NCBI GenBank assembly: GCA_039683515.1
Contig: JBDKRG010000034.1
Location: 62,001 to 126,000, forward strand
DNA length: 64,000 nucleotides
Source: JAJFUE01 sp039683515
GTDB taxonomy: Bacteria; Sumerlaeota; Sumerlaeia; MVZB01
Reading direction: 5' to 3'
In this document: positions 36,939 through 45,045 of the stretch, one piece after another
Numbering within the stretch: the first letter of the stretch is position 1
How the letters are laid out: each line of letters begins with the position of its first letter
The notes under the pieces: model-generated
The model's input: the letters and a program-made list of their open reading frames with translations, nothing else
Databases searched by the model: none
Told to the model about the DNA's origin: nothing
Translations under genes and position numbers: made by a program

Positions 36939-39173
36939 CTACCGGCAAAACTCGGGCGCGACGCCCATCTCGCGCAGGAGGTGGCCGGCGCCGTAGACCG
37001 CGTCGAGAAGCCACTCGAGGTTGCGCACGTCGGCGTGGATCGCCCGCGTGACGTCGGGCCGGAAGACGAGGTTGCTCCCGACCCCCTCGATGTTGCCGTC
37101 GAAGACGATGCCGGTGAACTCGCCCCTGGCGTTGAGCGTCGGCGAGCCCGAGTTGCCGTTGGTGATGTCCAGATCGGTCATGAAATCGACCGGGACGCCG
37201 CCGAGTCTGGGGTCGGCGTAGCGGCCGAAACGGCGGTCGTTCACCGCGGAGATGATGCTGCGCGGCGCGTCGTAGGGGGGCTTGCCTTCGTGGAGCGCCC
37301 ATTTCTCGGCCATGTCCCAGGCGTTGGTGAACGGGAAGTATTCCGGCTCGCCGGGGGCGGGGCGGAAGCCGCGCACGGTGCCGAACGTCACGCGGATCGT
37401 CCCGTTGGCGTCGGGCGCGATCAGGCCGTGGTTCATTTCGTTCATCGCCTCGAAGTACAGCGGGCGCAAAAAGATCATCGCGCCGGCCTGGCGTTTGCCG
37501 CGCTCCTGATTGGCCTCGATGACGGGCAGGATCCCGAGCGCGAGCCGGATCATCGGGTCGGCGGATTTTTGAAGCGTGGCCATGTCGGCCGTGCGCAGCA
37601 GTTCCAGGCGCGCGTCGAGGTCGGCCATTCGGGTCTTGTCATAGAGCGCCGCGACCTTGGCGTGGATCGCCTCGGCGGCGCATGGGCCGTCGCCCATGAT
37701 CTCGGTGAACATTGCAGGGCGCCCGCCGGCGGGGAGCTTCGCGGCTTCGCCGAGGAACAATTCGAGGACGCCCTGGTCGATCTCGCGGGCGTAATCCCGC
37801 TGGACGCGGCGCATGTTCTGCTCGATGCGCGGCCACTCGCGCTCCTGGAAGCCCGGCTCGCGGTCGAGGTCGGGCTTGGCGCGCTCCTCGGCCATGCGCG
37901 CGATCGTGACGGATGAATTGAGCAGCATCGAGGCGCCAAGGATGGTGCCGGACAGAAGGTCCTTTTCCCGGTCGGCGTCGCCTTCGCGCACGACGGCGTT
38001 GATGTCGTCGATCACGCCGCCGAACTCCTCGGCGCGGCGGGGCGAGGCCGCGATCCAGCTTTTGAGGTCCGCTTCCTCCTCGGCCTTGCGGCGGGGCAGA
38101 TCGATCTTTTCCGCGGCCGCGAGGATCCCCTCGCGTTTCTTCAGGTTGTTCTCGAGGCCGAACAGCGCGCCCGAGGCCTTGATCGTCAGGGCTTCGTCAC
38201 CGGCGGCGATCCCGCGGAGGCATTCCCTGTGTTTCCTTGCGAGCTCGACCTGGCGGGGGAGTTCCCAGCCGAGCATGCGGTTCATTTCATAGGCGGTGAT
38301 GAGGCGCGACGTGCGGCCCGGGTAGCCGATCACCATCGCGAGGTCGCCCTCTTCGATCCCTTCGCCCGCCAGACGGAACCACGATTTCGGGCGGTACGGG
38401 ACGTTCCACCGCGAGTAGTCGGCGGGCTTGCCGTCGCGGCCGACGTAGGCGCGGATCAGCGCGAAGTCGCCGCACTCGCGCGGCCACATCCAGTTGTCCT
38501 CGTCGCCGCCGAAATAGCCGATCGCCTCGTGCGGCGCCCACACGAGGCGCACGTCGCGCAGCTCGAGCCGGCCGATCAGGCAGTACCTGGCGCCGCCGTA
38601 AAACGCGGCGACTTCGCAACGGGTGCCGGAGGCGGCCGCCTCGGCGTTCTTCACGATTTGCTTGAGGCGCTTTTCGAGGACGTTCTGGCGCTCCAGGTCG
38701 TCGGCAATGTCTTCGAGGCCGCCGAGGACGCGGTCGGTCACGTCGGTGACGGCGACCGTGACGTACATGCGCGCCGTCGGGCCGCACGGCAGCTCCCGCC
38801 GGCGCGAGCGTGCGAGGTAACCGTCGACGACGAGGTTGCGCCCCTCGCGCGAGTTGTACTGAAGGTACCCGCGCACGCAGTGGTGGTTCGTGACGCACAG
38901 GCCGTCGGGCGAAACGAACGAGGCCGACGCGCCGCCGAGGCTCACGATGGCGTTGAGCGGGAAGGCCAGCATGTCGCCAAAGTTCTTCGGGTCGAACCGC
39001 AGGCCCATTTTCTTGAGCGTGTCGGCGTGGACGTCGGCGATCTGCTGGGGCATCCACATCCCGCCGGCCTGGTAGTCGCGCGGGTCGACGGCGCGCGCCG
39101 GCGCGGCCAGGAAGAGGATCATGCCGAGAATCGAGACGCCGAGACCGAAGCGCCGGGCCGATGAGTTCATCAT
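36939..39173 (-). CDS. S46 family dipeptidyl peptidase (DPP7-like)
   Basis: 744 residues, the usual S46 length. A signal peptide ends at APARA, so it is exported. The catalytic His region is VSPDGLCVTNHHC and the nucleophile is in ITNGNSGSPTLN near the C-terminus. S46 enzymes release dipeptides from peptide N-termini. Counting 18 residues after the nucleophile gives Gly (FDGN), the residue found in DPP7-type enzymes that accept hydrophobic P1, whereas DPP11 has Arg there; this assumes no gaps. Start at ATG 39173 is preferred to a GTG at 39188. Confidence 0.88.
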   Translation of the reverse strand: MMNSSARRFGLGVSILGMILFLAAPARAVDPRDYQAGGMWMPQQIADVHADTLKKMGLRFDPKNFGDMLAFPLNAIVSLGGASASFVSPDGLCVTNHHCVRGYLQYNSREGRNLVVDGYLARSRRRELPCGPTARMYVTVAVTDVTDRVLGGLEDIADDLERQNVLEKRLKQIVKNAEAAASGTRCEVAAFYGGARYCLIGRLELRDVRLVWAPHEAIGYFGGDEDNWMWPRECGDFALIRAYVGRDGKPADYSRWNVPYRPKSWFRLAGEGIEEGDLAMVIGYPGRTSRLITAYEMNRMLGWELPRQVELARKHRECLRGIAAGDEALTIKASGALFGLENNLKKREGILAAAEKIDLPRRKAEEEADLKSWIAASPRRAEEFGGVIDDINAVVREGDADREKDLLSGTILGASMLLNSSVTIARMAEERAKPDLDREPGFQEREWPRIEQNMRRVQRDYAREIDQGVLELFLGEAAKLPAGGRPAMFTEIMGDGPCAAEAIHAKVAALYDKTRMADLDARLELLRTADMATLQKSADPMIRLALGILPVIEANQERGKRQAGAMIFLRPLYFEAMNEMNHGLIAPDANGTIRVTFGTVRGFRPAPGEPEYFPFTNAWDMAEKWALHEGKPPYDAPRSIISAVNDRRFGRYADPRLGGVPVDFMTDLDITNGNSGSPTLNARGEFTGIVFDGNIEGVGSNLVFRPDVTRAIHADVRNLEWLLDAVYGAGHLLREMGVAPEFCR

Positions 39174-39262
39174 GGTTTTTCCATTCACCTATGCTGAAGA
39201 AATCAGCCGATCATGCAAAAACCGAACGGGTATGGCAACGAAAAGCTGTTTTGCCAAAGGCT

Positions 39263-39291
39263 TTGACTTGCCCGGCGCGTGACTCTAGCAT
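39263..39291 (+). promoter_or_regulatory. Sigma70-type promoter
   Basis: TTGACT, a 17-nt spacer and TAGCAT end about 40 nt before the ATG at 39332. The -35 matches 5 of 6 positions and the -10 4 of 6. Confidence 0.5.
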
Positions 39292-39331
39292 CGTTCGGGG
39301 CGGCGAACGCGTCGCCCGGAGCCGAGGTTTC

Positions 39332-40636
39332 ATGAAATACGAACTGACCCAGGGAACTTGCCCGAATCGCCGCCGGCAACTGGCATTCATCGCCGCCCTG
39401 CTCGCCATCGCCGCGATTTACTCGTTGATCGCCGTCTTCGCCGGCCGGCGGCTGCTCATCTCGGGCCACTTCTGGCCGCCGGACATCCTGTGGGGGTCCG
39501 ACGTCGTCCGCAACATCACGAACATGACCGAGGCCGGGATGAACGACCGCAGCAACGTCCACCCGCTGTTCGCGGTCATCGTCAGGCCGTTCTGTCTGCT
39601 CATTCAGAAACTGGGGATCACCAAGGGGATCTCGGCGATCCTGATGAACGCCGCGGCCGGCGCGGCCGGGCTCTTGATCCTGGCCGCGTACCTTCGCCTG
39701 CGCGCCGTCTCGCGGATCGATTCGTTGCTCGTCGTCCTGCTCATGGCGTCGTCGGCGACGTGGCTCCTCCAGACGGCCGTCCCCGGCACGTACATTTTCT
39801 CGCTCTGCGTCATCGGCCTCACGCAGCTGCTGGTCGCCTGGGGGCTGCGCCGGCCGGACGGCGAGCTGCCGCGCGGCCGCCGGTTCCTGCGCGAAGGAGC
39901 GTGGCTCCTCACGGGCCTGCTCAATTACGGCTTCACCGTCACCAACGGCTTCATGTCGTTCGTAAGTTACGGCTTTGCGCGCAAGGGAATTTTCGGCTGG
40001 GTGCGCGCGGCGGTTTACGGCGCGGTCGTGCTTGCGGTCGGATTGGCCCTGGGGACCTTCGCGGGCAGCTACATGCACTACGGCGGCGAGCGGATCTGGT
40101 TCTACGACAACCCGACCCGCGGGTTCACGCCGTACAGCCCCCTCCTGCATTCCGCCTCGGCCAACCTGTTCTGGAGCTACGTCCTGCCGCTGCCGACGTG
40201 GACGTTCACGAACGACCAGCGCCACTGGAAGGTGCTGACGTTCCTCTACTGGAACTACTCGGCGATCGGCTGGGCGCTCGTCGCGGTCATGGCCGCGATC
40301 GTGGGGTCGGCGGCGTGGGCGGCCGTGACGGACCCGGACCGGATCGGGCGGCGCCTCTCGGCGGCGCTGGCGGTCTGCCTCGTCTTCCACATCCTGATCC
40401 ACACGATTTATTTCGCCACGTTCGAGGGGGTGTATGTGTTCACCGGCCACGGCCTGTTCCTGACGGCCGGCCTGCTGGCGCCGCTCATGGCGCGCGTCGG
40501 CCGCCTGCCCGGGGCGTGGCGCATGGCGGCGCGCGCGGCCCTTGCGGTGTTCATCGCCTGCCTCGCCTGCCGTCACGTCGTTTTTCTGCTGAGTCTCGGC
40601 CGGTTGGTCCCGCTGCCGCCCGGCTACGGCAAATGA
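39332..40636 (+). CDS. Polytopic membrane protein of unknown function
   Basis: 434 residues with about ten hydrophobic segments, starting at the first ATG after the promoter at 39263. An early loop (FWPPDILWGSDVVRNITNMTE) has acidic residues placed like those of GT-C enzymes, and HPLFAVIVRPF resembles dolichyl-phosphate-type transferases, but the match is weak. The last 13 bases overlap the end of the convergent methyltransferase gene. I cannot assign a function; an envelope-glycan glycosyltransferase is the best guess. Confidence 0.6.
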   Translation: MKYELTQGTCPNRRRQLAFIAALLAIAAIYSLIAVFAGRRLLISGHFWPPDILWGSDVVRNITNMTEAGMNDRSNVHPLFAVIVRPFCLLIQKLGITKGISAILMNAAAGAAGLLILAAYLRLRAVSRIDSLLVVLLMASSATWLLQTAVPGTYIFSLCVIGLTQLLVAWGLRRPDGELPRGRRFLREGAWLLTGLLNYGFTVTNGFMSFVSYGFARKGIFGWVRAAVYGAVVLAVGLALGTFAGSYMHYGGERIWFYDNPTRGFTPYSPLLHSASANLFWSYVLPLPTWTFTNDQRHWKVLTFLYWNYSAIGWALVAVMAAIVGSAAWAAVTDPDRIGRRLSAALAVCLVFHILIHTIYFATFEGVYVFTGHGLFLTAGLLAPLMARVGRLPGAWRMAARAALAVFIACLACRHVVFLLSLGRLVPLPPGYGK

Positions 40637-41397
40637 GCCCGCCGCCTGCCCCAGGCGTAGTGGCCGCCGGGCAGGAATTTCTCAAGAAAATCGGGATCGG
40701 GCTCCCCGATCTTGCGGCCGGTGAAGAGGACCTGCGAGTAGGGGATCCAGTCGACCATCTCGTGGTGGAAGGCTTCGAAGCCGAGCGCGGCGAGGATCGA
40801 CTTCATCTCCGCGATTTCCCAGTAGCGCACATAGCCGCGGCCGACGGCGAGCCGGTCGAGCGCGAGCGTGAACAGCCCCTTCAGCACCGGCGTCGTCAGC
40901 ACGTCCTTGATGACGATCCAGCCGTCGGGGACGATCATTTGCGAGAGATGGAACAGCAGCCGCATCACCGCGGGCCGGGGGATGTGATGCAGCGTGTCGA
41001 TCATGTAGGCGGCCTGGATCTCGCCGGAAAACGGGAGCTTCGTCACGTCGGCCGCCGTGTAGGCGACGTTGGCGAGCTCGAGCCGGGCGGCGCTGGCGCG
41101 GGCCAGCTCGACCCGGCGCGCGTCGATGTCGAAGGCCTCCAGGCTGACGCCGGGCTTGATCTGGCCGAAGTAGTTGGCGAACAGCCCCACGCCGCAGCCG
41201 ATGTCGAGGACGCGCCCCCGCTCGGGGATGTACTGCCCGATCTCCTGCATGAACCGCTGGCGGAAGATGACGAAGCGCAGGCTGCTGTAGAGCCTCGGCA
41301 GCGGCTCGTCGAACGAGCGCGCCACCCGCCGGATAGCCAGTTGGGAGTGTTTCGAATCAACGTCCACAGGCGACACCACCGCGAAATCAAGCCCCAT
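40624..41397 (-). CDS. Class I SAM-dependent methyltransferase
   Basis: 257 residues of the Methyltransf_11 type. Motif I is RVLDIGCGVGLFANYF, followed by FDIDARRVELARA (acidic loop holding the ribose) and AADVTKLPF, AYMIDTLHHIPRP. The acceptor cannot be told; members of this family methylate small molecules or lipids. It ends in a 13-nt tail-to-tail overlap with the membrane-protein gene. Upstream is the repeat-rich gap 41398-41869. Confidence 0.8.
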   Translation of the reverse strand: MGLDFAVVSPVDVDSKHSQLAIRRVARSFDEPLPRLYSSLRFVIFRQRFMQEIGQYIPERGRVLDIGCGVGLFANYFGQIKPGVSLEAFDIDARRVELARASAARLELANVAYTAADVTKLPFSGEIQAAYMIDTLHHIPRPAVMRLLFHLSQMIVPDGWIVIKDVLTTPVLKGLFTLALDRLAVGRGYVRYWEIAEMKSILAALGFEAFHHEMVDWIPYSQVLFTGRKIGEPDPDFLEKFLPGGHYAWGRRRAHLP

Positions 41398-41462
41398 CGG
41401 GCGACTTCAGGATCGGCCAACGGGTGGGGATTTTCAATGTAAATGGCGAACAAGATGCATTG

Positions 41463-41612
41463 GAACCGCGTCAGCGGTTCGACCTCCAAAGCCGTGGGTT
41501 GCCGATTCTGTTTTTGAATCGGCAACCCACGGTAGGCGGCAAAAACAAGCGGAACCGATTGATCGGTTCGACAACGGGACTGCGACAGGTTTGTCGAACC
41601 GCTTCGCGGTTC
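41463..41612. repeat. Structured repeat cluster: three GAACCG hairpins around a 17-bp hairpin
   Basis: Three hairpins with GAACCG arms lie at 41463-41480, 41552-41569 and 41596-41612. Between the first two stands a perfect 17-bp inverted repeat (arms 41492-41508 and 41516-41532, 7-nt loop). The gap 41398-41869 contains no gene that I can support. Confidence 0.8.
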
Positions 41613-41803
41613 CACATAGCCACCCTTTTCTCGCCGTTGCATGCATCATCTGCAATCAGCGTGAGACGCTACACGGGAGATAGCCGACCACGTCATTTTG
41701 ATGGATTGCTTCCCTGTCCCCTTGGGTCCTTTTCTGACGGATCAGAAGCAAACGGTCAGACTCACAGGTCGATCAGAAATTTCTTGTCTCCACTTAAAGA
41801 AAA

Positions 41804-41832
41804 GACGACGCCCGCATGCCGCGGGCGTCGTC
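41804..41832 (-). terminator. Rho-independent terminator of the Gfo/Idh/MocA gene
   Basis: A perfect 12-bp stem (GACGACGCCCGC and its complement) with a 5-nt loop. On the minus strand it is followed by TTTTCTTTAAG. It is 38 nt beyond the gene end. Confidence 0.85.
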
Positions 41833-41833
41833 A

Positions 41834-41866
41834 GACTCAGGACTTAGGACCCAGGACTCAGGACTC
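41834..41866. repeat. Short direct word repeat (caggact family)
   Basis: Reiterated units actcagga, cttagga, cccagga, ctcagga and ct lie between the terminator and the Gfo/Idh/MocA stop. It is another word-like intergenic repeat. Confidence 0.6.
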
Positions 41867-41869
41867 CCC

Positions 41870-42943
41870 TTACATCTCCAGGCCCTTGACCATGTCGGCC
41901 AGCACGATTTCCTTCCTCTGGCGCGAGGACTCGTAGAGCGAGAGGATGAGGAGGATGTCCTCGAAGCCGTCCTGCCCCGAGCAGATCAGCGGGGCTTCCC
42001 CGCGGATGCCGGCGATGAAGTTGGCGATCTGAAGCGTGTGGCCGGTGGCGTCGAAGCCGGTCACGGCCGAGCCCCCCGCGACGTTCTTGCCGGCCGCGGC
42101 CGCCGCGTCGATCGTCTCACTGGCCAGTTCCTCCTTCGACGGCGCCACGCACCAGCTCTGGATCCCCTTGTCGTCGAGCACGGCCGTCCCCTGCGTGCCG
42201 TTGACCTCGATCCGGTTGCCGGTGCCGGGGTTGGTGACGGTCGAGGCCAGCACGTGGCCCAGCGCGCCGCTTTTGAACGTCAAGAGCGCGACGGCGAGGT
42301 CCTCGACCTCGATGTTGTGCGCGACCGTGGCGCACCGGGCGTAGACGCTCTCGACCGGGCCGACGAGGAAGTGCATCTCGTCGATGCCGTGGCAGCCCTG
42401 GTTCATCGTCGCGCCGCCGCCGTCCATCGCCCACGTGCCGCGCCAGTTGGCGCTGTCGTAGTAGGCCTGGTTGCGCCAGTATTTGATCAGCACATCGACG
42501 TTGACGATCTTGCCGAACGCGCCGTCGGCAATCGCCTTCTTGAGGCGCTGGATCGGCTCGGTCGTGCGCAGCTGCGAGACGACGGCGAGCGTCACCCCCT
42601 TTTCGCGCGCCGTCTTGAGCAGCCGCGCGCCGTCCTCGAGCCTGATCGCCATCGGTTTTTCGACGATGACGTGCTTGCCGGCTTCCATCGCGGCCAGGGC
42701 GTGCTCGGCGTGCAGACCCGAGGGCGTGCAGACGCAGACGCAATCGACGTCCGGCTGCCGCACCATTTCCTTAAAATCCTCGAATCCGCGCCCGCCGTGC
42801 TTGGCGGCGAATTCGGCGGCCCGGCCCGGAACCGGATCGGCGACGGCGCGGATCTCCGCGTCGGGATTGGCCTTGATGGCCTCGGCGTGGTAGGCGCTGA
42901 TGACCCCGGCGCCGATGATTCCAAACCCGAATTTCTCAGCCAT
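41870..42943 (-). CDS. Gfo/Idh/MocA family oxidoreductase
   Basis: 357 residues. The N-terminal Rossmann fold binds NAD(P) (GFGIIGAGVISAYHAEAI) and the usual EKP motif is present (GKHVIVEKPMA). The C-terminal alpha/beta domain has DEMHFLVGPVES, with the H near the expected catalytic position. These enzymes oxidise or epimerise sugars, inositols and related alcohols; substrate unknown. ATG at 42943 has AAGGAG upstream. Monocistronic, with a terminator downstream at 41804. Confidence 0.88.
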   Translation of the reverse strand: MAEKFGFGIIGAGVISAYHAEAIKANPDAEIRAVADPVPGRAAEFAAKHGGRGFEDFKEMVRQPDVDCVCVCTPSGLHAEHALAAMEAGKHVIVEKPMAIRLEDGARLLKTAREKGVTLAVVSQLRTTEPIQRLKKAIADGAFGKIVNVDVLIKYWRNQAYYDSANWRGTWAMDGGGATMNQGCHGIDEMHFLVGPVESVYARCATVAHNIEVEDLAVALLTFKSGALGHVLASTVTNPGTGNRIEVNGTQGTAVLDDKGIQSWCVAPSKEELASETIDAAAAAGKNVAGGSAVTGFDATGHTLQIANFIAGIRGEAPLICSGQDGFEDILLILSLYESSRQRKEIVLADMVKGLEM

Positions 42944-43110
42944 GATGTATGTCTCCTTGCGTCTTTGATCGCCCGATGACGTGACCGGCCCGCCGGCTCG
43001 CCAACGCCGATGATGCAGGATTGGAAGAGGCAAAACAAGCCGGAAAAAATCGGCCGCGGCGGCACTGTGAAGAATGTCACGGAATGGCGCATGCGGATGA
43101 TAATGAATGC

Positions 43111-43299
43111 ATGATCATCGATGCCGAGTTCCGGTGCGCGTATTGCGGCGAGGTGAATGCCACGACCGTCGACCTGTCGGCGGGGACCGGCCAGGAATAC
43201 GTCGAGGATTGCCAGGTCTGCTGCCGCCCCAACGAGCTGCGCGTGGAGATCGATCCGGAAAACATGGAAGCGAGGATCGAGGTCGAGGAAGAAAGCTGA
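43111..43299 (+). CDS. CPXCG-type cysteine-rich zinc protein
   Basis: About 62 residues from the ATG at 43111. It has FRCAYCGE near the N-terminus and YVEDCQVCCRPNEL in the middle, the two knuckles of the small CPXCG-motif family (here CAYC instead of CPYC), and an acidic tail. Function in that family is unknown. The frame is open further upstream (43084 or 43021 are other possible starts), but only the part from 43111 resembles the family and no ribosome site decides the matter. Confidence 0.7.
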   Translation: MIIDAEFRCAYCGEVNATTVDLSAGTGQEYVEDCQVCCRPNELRVEIDPENMEARIEVEEES

Positions 43300-43467
43300 G
43301 GCATCCCTGATCAATTGGTCTGCGTTATTATTATTTCTCGTGCCACATCACGATTGATTAATTCAACAACCATGAGTAACAATTAAATCGAACGTCGTCG
43401 AATTCCGAAGACCTAACCCATTAAACGCCGAGGCAAAAGATTTGGGCTTCGCGGCATTCCGTCCCTG

Positions 43468-44427
43468 TCAAAGTCTGAAGATAATTTTTTGAAGCGCATA
43501 TTTTCTTTTCAAGGCCAACATACGATTAACAAACCAACGCATTAATTCAGGCACAACATCGTCCAATATCCAAATGGTAACAATTGTCGCCGATAACGCG
43601 AGAATATTGCAATGAGCAATGATCTTTAAAGTTGCTGGAGCACCGATCGAGAACCGAAATAAAAGAAAAGCGACCATTACCAGTGAACAGAACAACAATA
43701 TAACTGTTTTTGACGCTTTGTAGCCAAAAAGATCGATTCGTTCCGTTACAACAAGTTTCATTGCCTCAGGGGGATATGAGAACCACATTAAGCCCACGTT
43801 CTCCTTCTCCTCTAATGTTCTTCCGAACAATCGCAAAATTTTTTTCGATGCATCAACAAAGAAATCGCATCCCTGAGTTTTCCACGATTTTGTTTTCATT
43901 TTAAGAGAGGCAAAGCGGCCTCTCCAAGTATCTACAGTTCCGACATGACATCTGAATACGTAATCTAAGATATCAATACCGCTCAATTCATTCCCCGCAG
44001 CATTCACAAAAGCATTAACTTGATGATTGTAAAAATATTCATCATAAAAATAAAGATCCAATGGGTGAGGAGTTTTTTTGCTCTGTGTAATGGAAGATTC
44101 TGTAGGACATTTGGGGTCCTTAAAATCATAATCCGGATGCTCTGCAAGATATTCGTTGAAAGACATGATTTCTATGGTAAGCGGCACTAATGATGGAGAA
44201 GCGGGATCAATTTTATTTTTGTTATATAATATCTTTATAAGAGATAAGATGACCGGCATGTCTTCACCGTTAAAGGGGGGTTTGTACCTGGATTCTTCTG
44301 GATATTTCCTCCGTATGCTGAAACCTATACTGTCTCGGAATTCTGTGGGTGTGGAATATCCTTGACTCTTATCGATCCCAAAACAATTGACGAACTCTTT
44401 AGGAGAGTTGAATAATACGCTCATCAT
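43468..44427 (-). CDS. AT-rich orphan membrane protein
   Basis: 319 residues, start at ATG 44427 with AAAGGAAAT immediately upstream. The N-terminal ~215 residues are soluble and rich in Lys, Phe and Tyr (LDLYFYDEYFYNHQV). The C-terminus has two hydrophobic segments (about 237-256 and 265-285) and a basic tail. I do not recognise the family. Base composition is strikingly lower in G+C than any neighbour, and codon use follows, indicating recent acquisition. It stands next to the displaced clpC fragment. No partner gene is evident. Confidence 0.7.
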   Translation of the reverse strand: MMSVLFNSPKEFVNCFGIDKSQGYSTPTEFRDSIGFSIRRKYPEESRYKPPFNGEDMPVILSLIKILYNKNKIDPASPSLVPLTIEIMSFNEYLAEHPDYDFKDPKCPTESSITQSKKTPHPLDLYFYDEYFYNHQVNAFVNAAGNELSGIDILDYVFRCHVGTVDTWRGRFASLKMKTKSWKTQGCDFFVDASKKILRLFGRTLEEKENVGLMWFSYPPEAMKLVVTERIDLFGYKASKTVILLFCSLVMVAFLLFRFSIGAPATLKIIAHCNILALSATIVTIWILDDVVPELMRWFVNRMLALKRKYALQKIIFRL

Positions 44428-44587
44428 ATTTCCTTTCTATTCTGATACAATCGGCCGCTAGATGAACGTCTCTTCTAAAACAGGCGAATTATACGAGTCA
44501 TTAGACTAAAGGTCAACATGGCAAGCAAAGTTGTCGTTTCTTGAAACGTTTGCGTGCCCCTCACTCACACTCGGGCTACTGCATGAT

Positions 44588-44608
44588 GCCGCGTTCGGCG
44601 AACGCGGC
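44588..44608. repeat. 9-bp hairpin
   Basis: GCCGCGTTC and GAACGCGGC pair perfectly around a 3-nt loop. It lies between the AT-rich gene and the displaced clpC terminator. Confidence 0.5.
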
Positions 44609-44624
44609 CTACGGAGGTGGCAAC

Positions 44625-44665
44625 AAACAAAACCCCTGGGCCTTAGCGACCCGGGGGTTTTGTTT
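44625..44665 (-). terminator. Terminator attached to the displaced clpC fragment
   Basis: Arms 44625-44640 and 44650-44665 pair over 16 bp with one G-T, flanked by A- and T-rich ends. It corresponds in place and general sequence to the terminator at 48171 but has diverged from it. Confidence 0.8.
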
Positions 44666-44681
44666 CAGTTCGAAATGGGGT

Positions 44682-44878
44682 TTATTTCTTGTCGTCGGCG
44701 CCGGCCTTGGCCGGCGACTGGTTGGTCTTGATGTCGAACGCCACCGTCTTGTCTTCCTTCAGGCGGCAGCGGATGTCGGAGCCGTCCGGGATCTCGTTGT
44801 TGATGATCAGCGAGCTGAGCGGGTCCTCGATGTACTTCTGCAGCGCGCGCCGCATCGGGCGGGCGCCGTATTCGCTGT
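44682..44878 (-). pseudogene. Displaced 3' end of clpC (197-bp duplicate)
   Basis: Identical to 48238-48434 at 196 of 197 positions, same orientation; the one change is a synonymous Gly codon. It encodes the last ~65 residues of ClpC including the stop but lacks all upstream sequence and any start. The match ends abruptly at 44878. Confidence 0.95.
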
Positions 44879-45045
44879 AGGGTTTCGGGAATAGTCTCCG
44901 GGATAGTCTTCAAAATGGGCTTGCACATCTCGGATTCAAATCGTGTTATTGAGGGCGAACGGCAAGACTGGCCGCGTCGGCGTCGAGGGGGTTTCCGATA
45001 ACTCGCCGGCTTTAAAAAGGGCAAATCACAATGGAGATCGGTAAC

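Noticed and set aside
43084..43110. Longer N-terminus of the CPXCG protein (starts at 43021 or 43084)
   Set aside because: The extra residues do not resemble the family and no ribosome-binding site supports them; kept only as alternatives.
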